Shown piece by piece: positions 1-12,174 of a stretch of 64,000 bases of DNA. Every line of letters begins with the position of its first letter. Within the stretch, counting starts at the first letter, position 1. A program made the position numbers and the translations under genes. Origin of the DNA: Luidia sarsii. Taxonomy: Eukaryota; Echinodermata; Asteroidea; Paxillosida; Luidiidae. The DNA lies in contig OX465103.1 of the NCBI GenBank assembly GCA_949987565.1, positions 18,733,280-18,797,279 on the forward strand, read 5' to 3'. The notes beneath the pieces are model-generated. The model saw only the letters and a program-made list of their open reading frames with translations. It searched no databases and was not told the DNA's origin.

Positions 1-1690
1 TTTGCATAGATGCCGGATGATGTACATGTTTGTACAATCCATGTAGTCCGAGTAACTTGGAACCTTATGTAACCAACTGACTTATATTGAGTCAGTCGAT
101 TACCTAGTACTTGTACATTTGTAGACCTGGGGCTTTGTATTGCCTTTACTCACCTACACTACTATTGTACCTTTGAAATTCCTGACAGTGAATATTCATT
201 AGGCAGCTATAGCTAGCCAGAAACTCCTAGCTTGACTATGCTCAGGCCATTGGTATTAGGTATGTGGAAGCATTCTGGGTGTTCACTGAACCCAGTCAGG
301 CGGGTCGGTTTAAATAGACTCACATAATGAAATGGGCGTTGGCTCATTCCTGCACCAACCACCATGGCATGATGTGCTGTGCGTCTTACGTTCATTCTGT
401 TTGCTAAGTTAAATGTTATTTTCGTTTAATAAGTTCAACTTAGTTTCGGCATCATAGTCAGCAGCCAAAAGAGTTTGGCTGGGATAGCTTGGTGAGTTAA
501 TTTTCCGAATTGTATCCTCAATCATTGAAATTGTGAAACTTACTTGATCTAATGTGTTAACCCAATTTTAGATTACGATATTTTTACACTGCCGCTCACC
601 CTATTTGTGTAGCCACGCCTTATATCTTACCGTTTATGCATCATTTAGGTTAATGGGAATAAGCATGTACTAAGTCGTCAAAATTATACGAGACCGTTCT
701 GTGAAAGGAGGCAGCTTTTAATAATTATTAGCGCCGATGTTATAAGATTTGCGGGACTCCTCCCTCCGAACTGTAAATTAGGTCTATACAAAATAATTGT
801 TACTCCGTGCATGTGAGGAATACAATGATTATCTGCAGAATGGATTGGTCTAGGCCACTGTAGAGTTAAAACTACGAATTCGCATTCTATTCTATTCGCA
901 TTCTCTTTTACTGTCTATTTCTTGCAACTTATATTTTAGCTACCGTACATTGTAGTTGTCATTTTATACAATTCTGTTACCCACAGTCTAGTAACGTGCA
1001 TCTATAACCGTATGTTCCGTGAGACGTCGAGACCCTGGGCGACATTGTAACAAAACACCTTTCATTAAGGTACGGCATAGAAGTCTGGAACCATTATTTT
1101 TGTATCCCCATTGTGACATTCTAAAATTGTTTAATTTAAAATGTGTGTAATTGTTAACCAATTAATGTAAACCTCTTTTTGAAATTGGTGGACACTACAT
1201 TGCTGTCCATTTCTACACCGAGGTTGGGCTTTGGCCCAGCCACCGTTTTATCATCAATCTGATTTGTTACCAACCTTCCTATGTATTCATTTCATCTTCT
1301 GTTTTCCCACAGGTGTTTTGTTAGGGATTGTTAATGGTAGTCCTTGTATAGTGGGTGGTAGCCCCAATCATTTTCTAGTTTGCATCTTGTATTTTGAGAC
1401 ATTTTGAACGTTTGTTACCGTTCGGTAACAATAAAACCCAGAGATTTACCCAAATTCTTGTTTGCCTAGTCCCGTAATAATCTTTACCCACATAGAAGTC
1501 AAAACCAAAGTCCCCCCCCCCCAATTCCACTTAGTCCCCCGTTCCGGTCACACTTCTACACTTACAATCGCCCTTTTTTTTTTTGAGGGGATGGAGGTAT
1601 TGTGTAACTGAAAATTGTAACTGTAAGTTGTATTATTGATTTAAACCGTCCTATACTCATACTCCTAGTCCTAGTTACAATGTACCGGTA
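1..1690. other. Intergenic, no gene recognised
   Basis: AT-rich non-coding sequence with only short open frames and no recognisable domain on either strand. A poly-C run lies near 1,510 and a T-run near 1,570. The words just before that T-run (cttacaatcgccc) recur at 1,703, at the edge of the hairpin element that follows, so 1,560-1,600 may be a broken end of the same family. Confidence 0.5.
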
Positions 1691-1694
1691 CTAG

Positions 1695-2380
1695 TCCGGA
1701 CCCTTACAATCGCCCTTTTGATTTTCCAATATTTTCTGCAGGGAAACACGACCAAACAACGATGTATTCGACTCCATGAATACCCCCTACCGAACCCCCC
1801 AGATTTTACCCCGAAAACACCCGTGAAACCGTCCCACGCACCCATCTTCATTGAGAATTACATATTCCAATACTGGTCATTTTGTTATACTCACGTTTGG
1901 GAAAAGGGAGAAATTTCCCCTAAGTTGACCGAGAACGGGTCGACGAGCCGAGTTGGGGTGGCCATCTTGGACTTGAAACTTCATAACGTCACGATGTGCA
2001 GGCAGGTCCGGGTGCGGAGTTGTCTGCGGAAATGTGTGCGCGCGCTTGCACGCGTTGAGCCCTATGACTGTTTCCTGAACAGCAGTGCAAAGAAACGTCC
2101 GGGACATCGCACCGCGCAGGCACACACTTCCGCAGACCACTCCGCACCCGGACCTGGTGACGTCATCCAGTTTCAAATCCAAGATGGCCACCCCAACTCG
2201 GCTCGTCGACCCGTTCTCGGTCAACTGAGGGGAAATTTCTCCCTTTTCCCAAACGTTAGTAAAACAAAATGACCAGTTTTGGAATTTGGAATTCTCACTG
2301 AATCCTCAATGGGCGCATGGGACGGTTTCATGGGTGTTTTGGGGGGTAAATCTGGGGATTTCGGTCGGGGGAATATTTCA
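1695..2380. mobile_element. Hairpin (long inverted repeat) MITE-like element
   Basis: Two arms are near-perfect reverse complements. The left arm runs about 1,795-2,020 and the right arm about 2,130-2,370. Shared blocks include the stretch around the GTCGAC site (1,939 and 2,204) and the CAAGATGGCC / GGCCATCTTG pair. The outer left end (GACCCTTACAATCG, 1,699) is matched in inverted form at the outer end of a second, diverged copy near 25,990, which supports it as the element terminus. Open frames of 184 and 115 aa inside it are consequences of the inverted repeat and resemble no protein. No transposase is present, so it is non-autonomous. The superfamily is not determined because no clear target duplication was found. 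Confidence 0.7.
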
Positions 2381-2756
2381 AAGATGACATTACCTCAATG
2401 CATAGTGTAGTGTACGTCGATTTGTTATATAATAAACCACTGGGGCGTGATCATGCTTGCACGGTTCTCCGTGTTCGAGTGGAAACGCCAGGCAGTCTCA
2501 TGTATACGTACAACTTTTGAACAAAATTCCTGTGGGTACGCTATTCATTTACATATTGGTCAAAAACAGGAAGAGTTTTCATGAGAATCTCTGTACGTTC
2601 ATCTTCATCAAAGCTATAGATTTAGTAAAACTATTACTAGTAATACTAATACTAATACTTATAGTATGTGAATTCTTGGTGTTGAGATAACCACATGAAA
2701 AACCTTCATGCTGATGACTTGTGTGTACAGGCCTCTAAACTAATATTTATTCATTC
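2381..2756. other. Short spacer, nothing recognised
   Basis: Non-coding AT-rich sequence between the hairpin element and the LINE remnant. It contains a short run of ACTAAT-like repeats near 2,640. Confidence 0.4.
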
Positions 2757-4220
2757 CGTCGACTGGATGGTCATCGGGGGGATCTGAGTGCAGATAAAGC
2801 TGACATCTGTTGCCAGGCGGGTCTGTCGGTCACTGCTGTGAGGATCTCAGGCATAGTCAAGTCAGTCCAGGTCTTCACGTCGTCTGACCAAGATTTGTGT
2901 TGACGGCCACGCCTGCGCCCACCCTCGACGGTTCCTTACATGATGGTCTTGCAGAGGCTGTTGTGCCGAGTCACATGACCTAGATACAGTTTCCAACTAA
3001 TTAATAGTTGAGAGGAGATATTCTTGGGTGCGGACATGGCTCTCAACCTGCTGCCAAATGTGGTCTTGTGTTCTTGGTATGAAATCTTCAACAGACGTCT
3101 CATGAATGCACTTGCTTTCAGCCTGAATGCGTCTTTCTGTTTCTGCATACGTCCTGTCTCACATCCGTACAATAGGATGGAGACAACCAGAGACTTGTAC
3201 AGATTGTACTTAGTGGTGAGTGACATCTTACTATTCTACACTCAATCTGGCCATTGCTGCTGTTGCTGTGACAATCCTCGAGCGGATTTCTGTAAACCAT
3301 GTGCCGTCCTTAAACAAGGTGGCCCTCAAATATTTGAAGTTGCTCACTTCTTCCAGTTGCTTGCCATCCATGGTGATGTTGGCATTGGCATATCTCATGC
3401 TGTTGACCATTACTTTAGATTGTGGTACTGATCTCCATGCCATAGGTGCCAGCTCGTTCAGACAGCTTTGTGGTAAGTTCTTGCTGCTCGTTGTTGGACC
3501 CAGCCATCAGGTCGATATCGTCTGCAAATCTCAGATTGCAGACAGGCCGCCCACTGATGGAGATGGTCGTGGCTTGGTCATGGAGGGTCTCCTGTATGAT
3601 CTTCTCCAAGAAGAGGTTGAATAGTGTTGGCGAGAGCAAGCAGCCTAGCCCCACGCTGACCATCGCCCTGAAGAGGTCACCCGCTTGGTTGGTTGTTGAG
3701 CAGCACTGCGCTGGTGGCTTTGTTGTAGAGGGCTTGGATCATCTGAACAAGTTTTGGCTCGATGCTGTAGCTCTTGAGGACGTGCCAGTGGCCTTGGTGC
3801 CAGACTCGGTCGAAGCCCTTCTTGAAATCAATGAAATTGTGGAACAGGTCTTTCTGGTGCTATAGATGTTTCTCCATCAGGACTCGGCAGTTGAAAATCT
3901 GCTCCACAGTGCTTCGCCGTGGTCGAAATCCTGCCTGCTCTTTGGATATGATTTCCTCAGCCTTGGTCTTCAGGCGGTTGAGGATGATGCGAAGCAAGAC
4001 ATTACTGGGGTGGCTAATGAGACTGATGGTCTGGTGGTTCTCACATTTCCTCAGGTTACCTGAGTTCATTCAGTCGGCCACCTCTTCTGCTCCCAGATCT
4101 GCTGGCACATGGATACATGTACGGTTAGTGCGTTGACAATTTCCTCCCCTCTGCCTTTCAACAGCTCGCCCAATACGTTGTCCATGCCTGGTGTCTTTCT
4201 TGGCATCTCAGGATTGGGGG
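2757..4220 (-). mobile_element. Decayed non-LTR retrotransposon (LINE) reverse transcriptase
   Basis: Minus-strand translation gives successive RT blocks in several frames. First comes an EEIISKEQAGFRPRRST block (about 4,000-3,930), then a GCLLSPTLFNLFLEKI block and LRFADDIDLMAG (FADD active-site motif, about 3,650-3,500). These are followed by a KYL..TLFKDG block, YKSLVVSILLYGCET (about 3,190), and a C-terminal GGRRRGRQHKSW..D block with DRPAWQ (about 2,920-2,800). The order is that of the RT palm, thumb and C-terminal region of a LINE polyprotein common in marine invertebrates. At least three frameshifts separate the blocks and the 5' part (endonuclease) is missing, so it is a dead 5'-truncated copy. 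Clade assignment was not attempted. Confidence 0.88.
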
Positions 4221-7115
4221 TTTAAACTTAGTGGTGAACAAATTGAGATATTTTTTAGAAAACCCTGAACATTTCTTCAGTAGTCCCATACAGGGTGTGT
4301 ACATTGTATCATGCATGTCAAGTATTGGCTGCAAGATTGTGAAATTTACATCATCAACAAAGAAATTTACATCATGACAAAAAATTAAAGCTTCAGTCTT
4401 CAGAATAGGGTGGGCAAATTGTGATACAATTTGGGATACATTACAGGTTCTTAGTTAATATTTGACCTCGCCACCTCGGTATCATATTACTATCAGTGCA
4501 TGCACATGCACCAGTTGATAGACTACCCGTAAACAGGGCCTAGATCCGTCCCCTCCAGTATGAACAGAGACTGAGGCTGTGGCCCTGTTGATGGGTCTAG
4601 AGTCAATTACATAATGAACAAATGGCTTTTGGCCTGACATAAATCTACTGGCAGTACTGCTGAAGTGGTAGCCCCTGGAAGCCTTCGGACATTTTCCAGG
4701 CATTAAATTTTCCAACTTCATTCTCAAATTCATTAGTGCCGAAATATAAATGGCCCATGCCCTGTATCTTGCGGCAAAAATAATTTTAAACACATACCAG
4801 AAGAAAAACAATTAAAACTGTTTTGCTGAGATTGTAAGTGGGCGTTATGATATGGTTGGGAGCAGCATACAGGAACATAACAGCTGTCAGATTCACTAGT
4901 ACATGTACTTAGTAATAATAGTGTAGTACTGTAGTTTATTAGTTATGTCCGCTCATCGAGTGAGATGTACTGTACTGTATGTCATATATGTATGGGATAT
5001 AAGTCTTATGTACGAGATACATTTATATAAGTTGTAATATGAGATGTATGACTTATACTGATACGTACGTACTTCTATCTACAATGTACATGTATGTCGT
5101 ACGTGTGACTTACATCTCGTACGTCGTATGTACAAGTTAAATTGTGTACCCACAGGAATATTTTTCATAAGTCGTACGTACGAGATACATACGTCAAACC
5201 TAATGTACGACAGAAGTCGTATATGTACGAGTTAGGGTCCTAGTCAACTCATTATCAGTGCACAATTCTGTGAATACGAACAATTTCTCATCATTCATGA
5301 ATGTTTGTTTCTCAAGATTTGTGATTCAAGCTGAGAGATTTTTTACACAACATATGTAAACATACATGTAGTATTGAATAGTAAACAATGCTTACTCTGA
5401 CATGCTCTATCTCATTGCGAGTCCTGTATAACCCCATACTGAGCAGTCGCAATGGCCATTTCCACCGTGCCAAATAAACCTGATTATTTGGATCGCAATT
5501 TGAATATTGTTGGTGGACACATTAATGGGATTTGAATTGCACTTTGGACTCAACTACACGACCAAAAAATTGTTTATTTGGGAAGTTATGTGTGTGAGAA
5601 TGCTCAGTTGAATCACACTAGGTTTTTTGTTAATCCCACAATGGGCCACCCTCAAGGACACACCCACCATTTGACCACAACTGCCAACCACAATTGGCTC
5701 GCAATTGTTTGCGTCACAATGGCCTGTACAAAAGTAAGCAAAATCGCGATTCAAATCGCTATTATTTGGACAGTGGAAATTGCCCTTCATTATTTCAAAA
5801 AACATGTGCGCCAGTTTATATCCCATTGGAGAATTAATTGCATCAAATGATAATTTTGTGACAAGTATGGTAAGAACATTTTGCCAAGAACAAGGGCACC
5901 CTCCTTATCTCTCAGTAGTTGAGTAAAATAAACAAAGCCACACCATGTTCCAGAGTTCACCTTAGGAAAGATTTTAGTTCAATATCTACTCCACAAACAT
6001 AAATGGGTAGAAAAAGCTATAAATCCACAGTAGGGACACCTCATGCATGTCATGATTTTGAGGGAAACTGTACAGCCAAAGACAAGTCCATTTTGATTGT
6101 GCCAGACAATGCTGTTGTCTACTTACGTACAAGTGTGTAGCAATCATTGATTTGTTGATTTAGGTTTTTCTCCACCCTTTTACGGTGCAGGTGTCAAACT
6201 GTTTGTGAAACCAGGAGCTAGTCTAGAGTAAGTTCTATCCCTACATTGTTAATAAGCATTGTTAAGAATAGATTTTGTAATGAACCGGGTAGTCATTCCT
6301 TTTTTGCTGTTGACAGATGATGTAGATTCAATGAAGACTTTGAAGCAGTTCAGTTAGTAGTTCTTTCATGAATACAGTTTTGTATGTTCTTATTCACTGT
6401 GTTTGAATGGTGGTCAACTGCTTCATGCAGGACCTTCAAATTCGTTGGTGTTGCTATGTACATGTACGAACATGTACTGTATATGTATGCCTACATGTAG
6501 CCCTCTGAATCCAGGCACCACAATTGTCCATGTCCAAGTTTTAAACAAATATAGGCTACTCTTTTCACCCTAACACAAACAACAATTACATGTACTACAG
6601 TACATGTATGTACCACAACAAAAGACATCCCATTGTGCCAGGTTTGGAAATGGCACATTATTCAAAGGGAGGCGTCAAGATAAACACATGGTTTTTGTAT
6701 GTTCATTAGCAAGATCACGTTTAAATCTGAAACTGAATGAGCAGGAGGCACTGAGGTACATGTACATTGTAGAAGGAATGTACTACAGAGGTACATGTAT
6801 CTAATCATCTGCTTCACCAACATACTGCGATTGAGAACAGGAGATGAGGTACATGTATACTGGTCATGGAAGTGGTACTGGTGTTTGTGCCATGGTTTTT
6901 GTGAGGTGTACAAGATATTTGTTCCGAGGATTTCCAAAGAGAATGGATAGAGTACCTCAGTTGTTTTTCAAGTGTAGGTACGGTACATGTACATGCGAGA
7001 AAAGGAAAGAAACAGTCTTTAGAAGATCGCAATTCATCTCTTTGATTGGAGTGTTTTACAGCAGAATTGTAATTTTTCTTTCTGTTTCTCTATTTTGTTT
7101 TAACAGCTTTATAAA
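4221..7115. other. Intergenic region upstream of the FMO gene
   Basis: No coding exon is recognised. At 4,960-5,230 there is a low-complexity stretch dense in TACGTA, GTCGTACG and ACGAGATA words. At 6,499-6,580 lies a partial copy of the dispersed repeat also seen at 10,651 and 17,301. Many TACATGTA octamers occur (6,470-6,610, 6,790, 6,850, 6,985). A polypyrimidine stretch followed by AACAG at 7,101-7,105 looks like a splice acceptor just before the FMO start codon, so an untranslated first exon may lie upstream. It could not be located. Confidence 0.5.
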
Positions 7116-10100
7116 ATGACACGAATCAATGTGGCTGTAATTGGAGGAGGTGTAGCAGGCCTGTGTGCCTTGAGATATCTCAGTGCAAAGCCCCATGTGT
7201 TTAAAGTGGTTGTATATGAGCAGATGGACCAGATTGGTGGTACATGGGTGTACACTGGTGACACAGGCAATGACAAGTATGGCCAACCTATTCATTCAAG
7301 CATGTACAGACAACTCAGGTGAGGTTTTCATATCCCAACTGTAACCATTACCTACATTTTTTACCATACAATTACCGGTACCTATGAGTTTGCATATATA
7401 TATTTAAGGGCATGGAAATCAAAGACGTTGTTTTCCCCTTTAATGACATCTAATCACTTCCCTCACCAAGTAACAGAGATAGGAACCAAGTCGAACTCTC
7501 AAGTTATGCCCACCCATCTCCTGACACAGTGACACGTCAGTGCACATGCAACAAGTCTGTCTAGGGTATCCACATTGCACTGGTACCCCTGCCTACCCCT
7601 GCCACTAAAACACAATCCTCCACAACAGTACTTACATGTACATGTACATGTACATGTAAGGTGTCCTATCATCAAGAGTGTATCTCTTCTTCTTACCCAC
7701 AATTCTCGGAACCACTACTTTTGCAAAAGGAGTTTTTATTTATATGGTCATATGGTGTTAACCACAAACCTGTCCTGTTGATTCACACTGCAAAATAATC
7801 TTCAAATATTAAATACAATATACAGGCATGTACAAATTGTATGCAACCATTTGACTCGTACAATTTAGTATCATATCAATCAATATTGTGCAATATTTTA
7901 TCACAATATTTTACCACATTGAAATGCAGAGGAGCCAGGCCCATTGTCATTTGTTCTGCAATGGAATGTGCAGCTGATACGATTCAATGTTATGCATTCT
8001 GAGTGGCTGTATTATTATGTGTTTTCAGTCATTCAATTTTTAATTTTTTTTTTTTTAGAACCAACCTACCCAAGGAGGTTATGATGTTTCCTGGTCTGCC
8101 GATAGTAGAGGGTGGTCAAACTTCCTATATCAAACACAATGAAGTACTGAAATACCTTCAACGGTATGCAGCAACATATGACCTAAATAAGTACATACAA
8201 GTAAGTAATTTGCATACTTTGATTAACCTCTCGACGCAGGTCATTAAGAACTTGAGTTGTGCCTTTTAGCAGGAGCTGATGATCAAGTTGAAGGGTTTTG
8301 TTTAAATTAGAAATCAAATGAAGTCAGCAGAATCTGAGGTATGGGAAAAGGCCTCATTGTGAAACAATGAAAACGAGAAATATATGTCTGTTGTGAAACA
8401 GAGCATAGAGCTTTTCCGCTTCTGTTGTTAACAAGTCATAGAATAGCCCCATTGCTACTCCAAAACGCATGTACATATTTTGTGCACAAAGCCTATGGGA
8501 CTCGAGTGTGGTATTCAAAAATTCATAAAAAATATAAACAATGGTCCTTCGGTTCCAAACTTTAGATTTGGAATGTCTAGCACGATAGCTAACTACATAC
8601 CAAATTTCGAGATGATCGGCCAATGCCTTATATGTGTTTTAAAATCACACATTTTGATGACGTCATGATTGCGTAACGACATTTTGGCTCCGGAAGGTGT
8701 TTCTAAACCATGTCCCCAATAGATATCAAAGAAAAAATGAAAAAAATCTCGCTCCGTTGGCCAAATATGCTCATTTCAATGTGAAAATCTGAAAAGTTCA
8801 TGACCTCATAAATATTCATGAGATGACGTCACGGTCAATCGATGGCAATTTTTGGATACACCTTTTCCCAACTTAGATACAGTGCAAAGTTGAAACCAAA
8901 CGAACTTGCACTTTTGCTTTTAATGGATTTTGAAATTTGCCCCTTCAAAGCAAGGTCACGTGACACGTGATGACGTCATGATGACATCAAGGTGTTTAGG
9001 ATCAATTTCAGCATGGGCTTTATGCATTTGCCACGTTTGAAAAAAATCCAAGTCTGTTCAATGACCAAAGTCGTGCTTACAAAACCCCTGTGCATTGTCT
9101 ATGGGCTTTGGGGGAGAAGAAGAAGAAGACTAAGAAAAAGCCTAACAAAAGATATAGCTTTTCCGCTTCCCTGGAAGCGGCGGAAAAGCTAACTAGAGAT
9201 TTATGTCTGTTGGCAAACAGAACATAACGCTTTTCCGCATTTGGTTCTCTTAAAAAAAAACAAATTGATGAAAAAAAATTGACATCAACGGGATTCGAAC
9301 CCGTAACCTCCATTCCTAACCCAAAACGCATGTGCATATTTTGTGCACAAAGTGTATGGGACATCATTATATTTTTCAAAAAATCATAATAATTCTGAAC
9401 AATGGTCAATTGCTTCCAAACTCAGGATTTAGAATGTCTAGCTCGATAGCTAAATGCCCACCAAATTTCGAGACGATTGACCTTCGACAAATATGCGTTT
9501 TAAAAACACGCATTTTGATGACGTCACGATTGCGTCATGGCATTTTGGCCCCGGAGGGTGTTTCTAAACTACATCCCCAATAGACATAATCGAAAAAATG
9601 AAAAATATCTTGCTCTGTTGGCCAAATATGCTCAATTGAATGTTAAAATCTTAAAAGTTTATGACCTCATTAATATTCATGAGATGACGTCACGATCAAA
9701 TGAGGGAAATTTTTGGATAAACCTTTTCCCAACTTAGATATACTGCAAAATTGAAACCAAACGAACTTGTACTTTTGCTTTTATTGGAGTTTGAAATTTG
9801 TCCCTTTAAAGCGCTGTCACGTGACACGTGGTGACGTCATGAAGTTTTAAAGACAACTGTGCACAACTTCAACATGGGCTCTATACATTTGCAAAGTTTC
9901 AAAAAAATCCAAGTGTGTTCAATGGCCAAAGTGGCGCTTACTAAAACCCTGTACAAAGTCTATGGGATTATTCCGACCAGAAAAAGAAGAAAAAAAAAAA
10001 AAATCAGAACAACAACAATAGCTTTGCCGCTACGCGGCGGAAAAGCTAAAAAGCTGAACAACAGATATAGCTTTTCCGCTTCCCTGGAAGCGGCGGAAAA

Positions 10101-12174
10101 GCTAATAAAATTACATGAATTTGAACTTCTTGGACAGGCTCATTTGTTGCTTGTTTGATGGGGATGTCTTTTGTTTGCCAGGTTGCTTTTTTCAAAACTG
10201 ATAATTAAATTTCCTTGTATTTATGCCACAGTTTTTTTCAAGAGTGGAGTCTGTGAAACCCATTATAAAGTCAAGCAAAACATTGTGGGAAGTCTCTGTG
10301 AAGAATGTCAAGGAGCCTGATTCACTGCCAGAAGTCAAAGAGTTTAATGCTGTCATGGTGTGTAATGGGTAAGCAAATATGAGCTAATACATTTTAAGAT
10401 AAATAGCACCAAACACATTTTTTCTTGTAACACAAGTAGAAAACCAGTAGAAAAACATGACTGGCTTTAGGTTACATTATCTGGCTACAGAATTAGAGAG
10501 GTTGCTGTGCATATGGACATATACATGTACAGTACATGTATGGTAGCATCTGGCCTAATGAGTCGATGTTGTACAAGAAATTCAACATGCGCATTATGTA
10601 TGCCTATATACACACTACAGTGACTGCACTCGAGTGTTTTACAATGTGGCAGGCCCTCTGAATCCGGGCACCACTATTGTCCACATTTCAAACAAAGACT
10701 CTTTTCAGCTTAGAACAAATCAATACGAATCAGTACAAAGACCCATTTTGACATAGGTTGCCACATGAATTGCAAGATTAGCAGCAACAATTGTGCTATT
10801 GTGGGACCTTTATTGTGGATGATCAAGGGATAGTGTGCTGCTGCTGAAAGCACACGGGAGACATTGTGTTGGCATGCCACACAGCCCAATGGTCATCGGT
10901 CAGGCAGTGGAATTCCACCCACATTCTTCACCGCAATCTGTACGCTCAGTTGGGGCCGACCAACTCAAAGATTTGACTGTCTGGAGTGGAGGCTAGTCTG
11001 CGGTCAGGGATCGTCAGTACCGTACACACAAACACACACACGTCGCATTATGCTCCATTGACGACGCACAATGGGCCCTTTTTCGAATGGATAATCTCTT
11101 GACAAAAGCCACAATGTCCAAATTGTGGCAGGTTTTACCCTCATTCCCATAGTGTACCCTTATTGATTTATTTCACTGAAATATATTCTTCCTGATTGTT
11201 TTAGCGAGGTTTGAAAATGACGCAGTGTTAAAAAAATCTGTATGGCGGTCATGGGCATTAGAAAAATGACCAGCACAAATGGCCGCATCAAATCAAATTT
11301 TTGCATTTGGAAAAAATAACATTTTTGTTCTGTTTTTCTTGACAGTCATTATGCAGAGCCATACACACCCAGTATTCCTGGTCTGGAGACGTTCACTGGG
11401 AAATTGATTCATAGCCATGATTACCGTCATCCTGAAGCTTTCATTGGACAAACAATAGTCTTACTAGGTGCTGGAAACTCAGGGCTTGACATCACTGTAG
11501 ATCTTAGCTCTTATGCTAAGAGCATGTATCTCAGTCATCGACATCCACCTATCTCATCAGTTTTACCATGCAATGCACATCAGGTTCCTGGTATCAGATC
11601 AGTGAATGAAAGGTCTATTGTGTTCACCAATGGTGAAAGTATTGAGGCTGATACGCTGATCTTGTGCACTGGGTACAATTATAGTTTCCCATTTTTGAAA
11701 CCAGAGTGTGAGGTTGAGATTGACAGAAGCAGAGTCACACCGCTGTACAAGCACCTCATCCACACCAAGTTCACATCATTGTCCTTTATTGGAATTGTCT
11801 TCAGGAATGTGCCTGCACAGGTCATCAGCAGCCAGGTCCGTTTTGTCATAGCAGCATTAGATGGCACCATGGTCCTACCAAGTAAGGCAGACATGGATTC
11901 AGACGTGCAGAAAGACTATGAATACCGGTGCAATGTACTGAAATTACCACACCGCTATGCTCATAAGCTAGGCCACATGCAATGGGACTACTGTAAAGAA
12001 TTGTTGGAGCTAGCCAATGAGAAAATTGATGTGGCCCAGCCCGGTATTGAAATGCTGTATGATGAATCCACCCAGAGAAAGAAACAAAACATAATTTCCT
12101 ATAAAGACCTAAATTATGAGTTAAGCAGTGATTACAATGGCTGGACTGCCATAGAACCAGGAATAAGACAATGA
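7116..12174 (+). CDS. FMO: Flavin-containing monooxygenase (FMO GS-OX-like)
   Basis: Coding exons are 7,116-7,318, 8,059-8,200, 10,232-10,368 and 11,346-12,174 (stop TGA); phases agree and give 436 aa, normal for the family. FMOs use FAD, NADPH and O2 to oxygenate nitrogen or sulfur atoms. Visible motifs are the FAD-binding GGGVAG at residues 9-14, the FMO signature FTGKLIHSHDY at 177-187 (FxGxxxHxxxY), the NADPH-binding GAGNSG at 202-207 and the LxLCTGY-type motif at about 265-271. All key glycines are intact, so the enzyme looks functional. There is no C-terminal hydrophobic anchor like that of vertebrate FMO1-5, so it is probably soluble or loosely membrane-bound. The ATG at 7,116 begins directly before the beta-strand leading into the FAD motif. 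Intron 2 contains two copies of a dispersed repeat and intron 3 another repeat copy. An ATTAAA at about 12,229 may serve polyadenylation. Confidence 0.95.
8370..9190. repeat. Dispersed repeat, copy A (in FMO intron 2)
   Basis: Begins with a block reading TATGTCTGTT...AACAGA.CATA followed by GCTTTTCCGC. It ends in the palindrome AGCTTTTCCG...CGGAAAAGCT (about 9,156-9,190). The following 0.9 kb is a second copy in the same orientation, at roughly 75-85% similarity by eye. TGACGTCA occurs at 8,657, 8,824 and 8,971, with CACGTG at 8,957. No coding capacity. Confidence 0.75.
9191..10104. repeat. Dispersed repeat, copy B, head-to-tail with copy A
   Basis: Same layout as copy A: the TATGTCTGTT start, central TGACGTCA sites at 9,519, 9,685 and 9,832, and the AGCTTTTCCG...CGGAAAAGCT palindrome at the end. 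A shorter palindrome (GCCGCTACGCGGC) comes just before, at about 10,025. It differs from copy A by carrying a tRNA-like segment near its 5' end and a purine-rich run near 9,980. Copies A and B together occupy most of FMO intron 2. Confidence 0.75.
9281..9312 (-). repeat. tRNA-like T-arm (SINE or tRNA fragment)
   Basis: On the minus strand, 9,304-9,288 reads ACGGG-TTCGAAT-CCCGT, a perfect 5-bp T-stem with a canonical TTCGAAT loop (Pol III B box). A T-run follows after the position of an acceptor stem. No matching D-arm or anticodon arm is seen upstream, so this is not a tRNA gene. It is most likely the 3' part of a tRNA-derived SINE embedded in repeat copy B. Confidence 0.5.
10651..10925. repeat. 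Dispersed repeat family R, uninterrupted copy
   Basis: Shares a long colinear similarity with 17,301-17,386 joined to 17,929-18,100, and partly with 6,499-6,580. Matching landmarks are GGGCACCACTATTGTCCA, AATTGTGCTATTGTGG, TGTGGATGATC.AGGGATAG and GGAATTCCACC. It lies in FMO intron 3. It is useful as the empty-site form for the element inserted in the 17.3-18.1 kb copy. Confidence 0.75.

Noticed and set aside
1718..2272. 184-aa open frame
   Set aside because: It spans both arms of a hairpin element, and the opposite strand is also open for the same reason.
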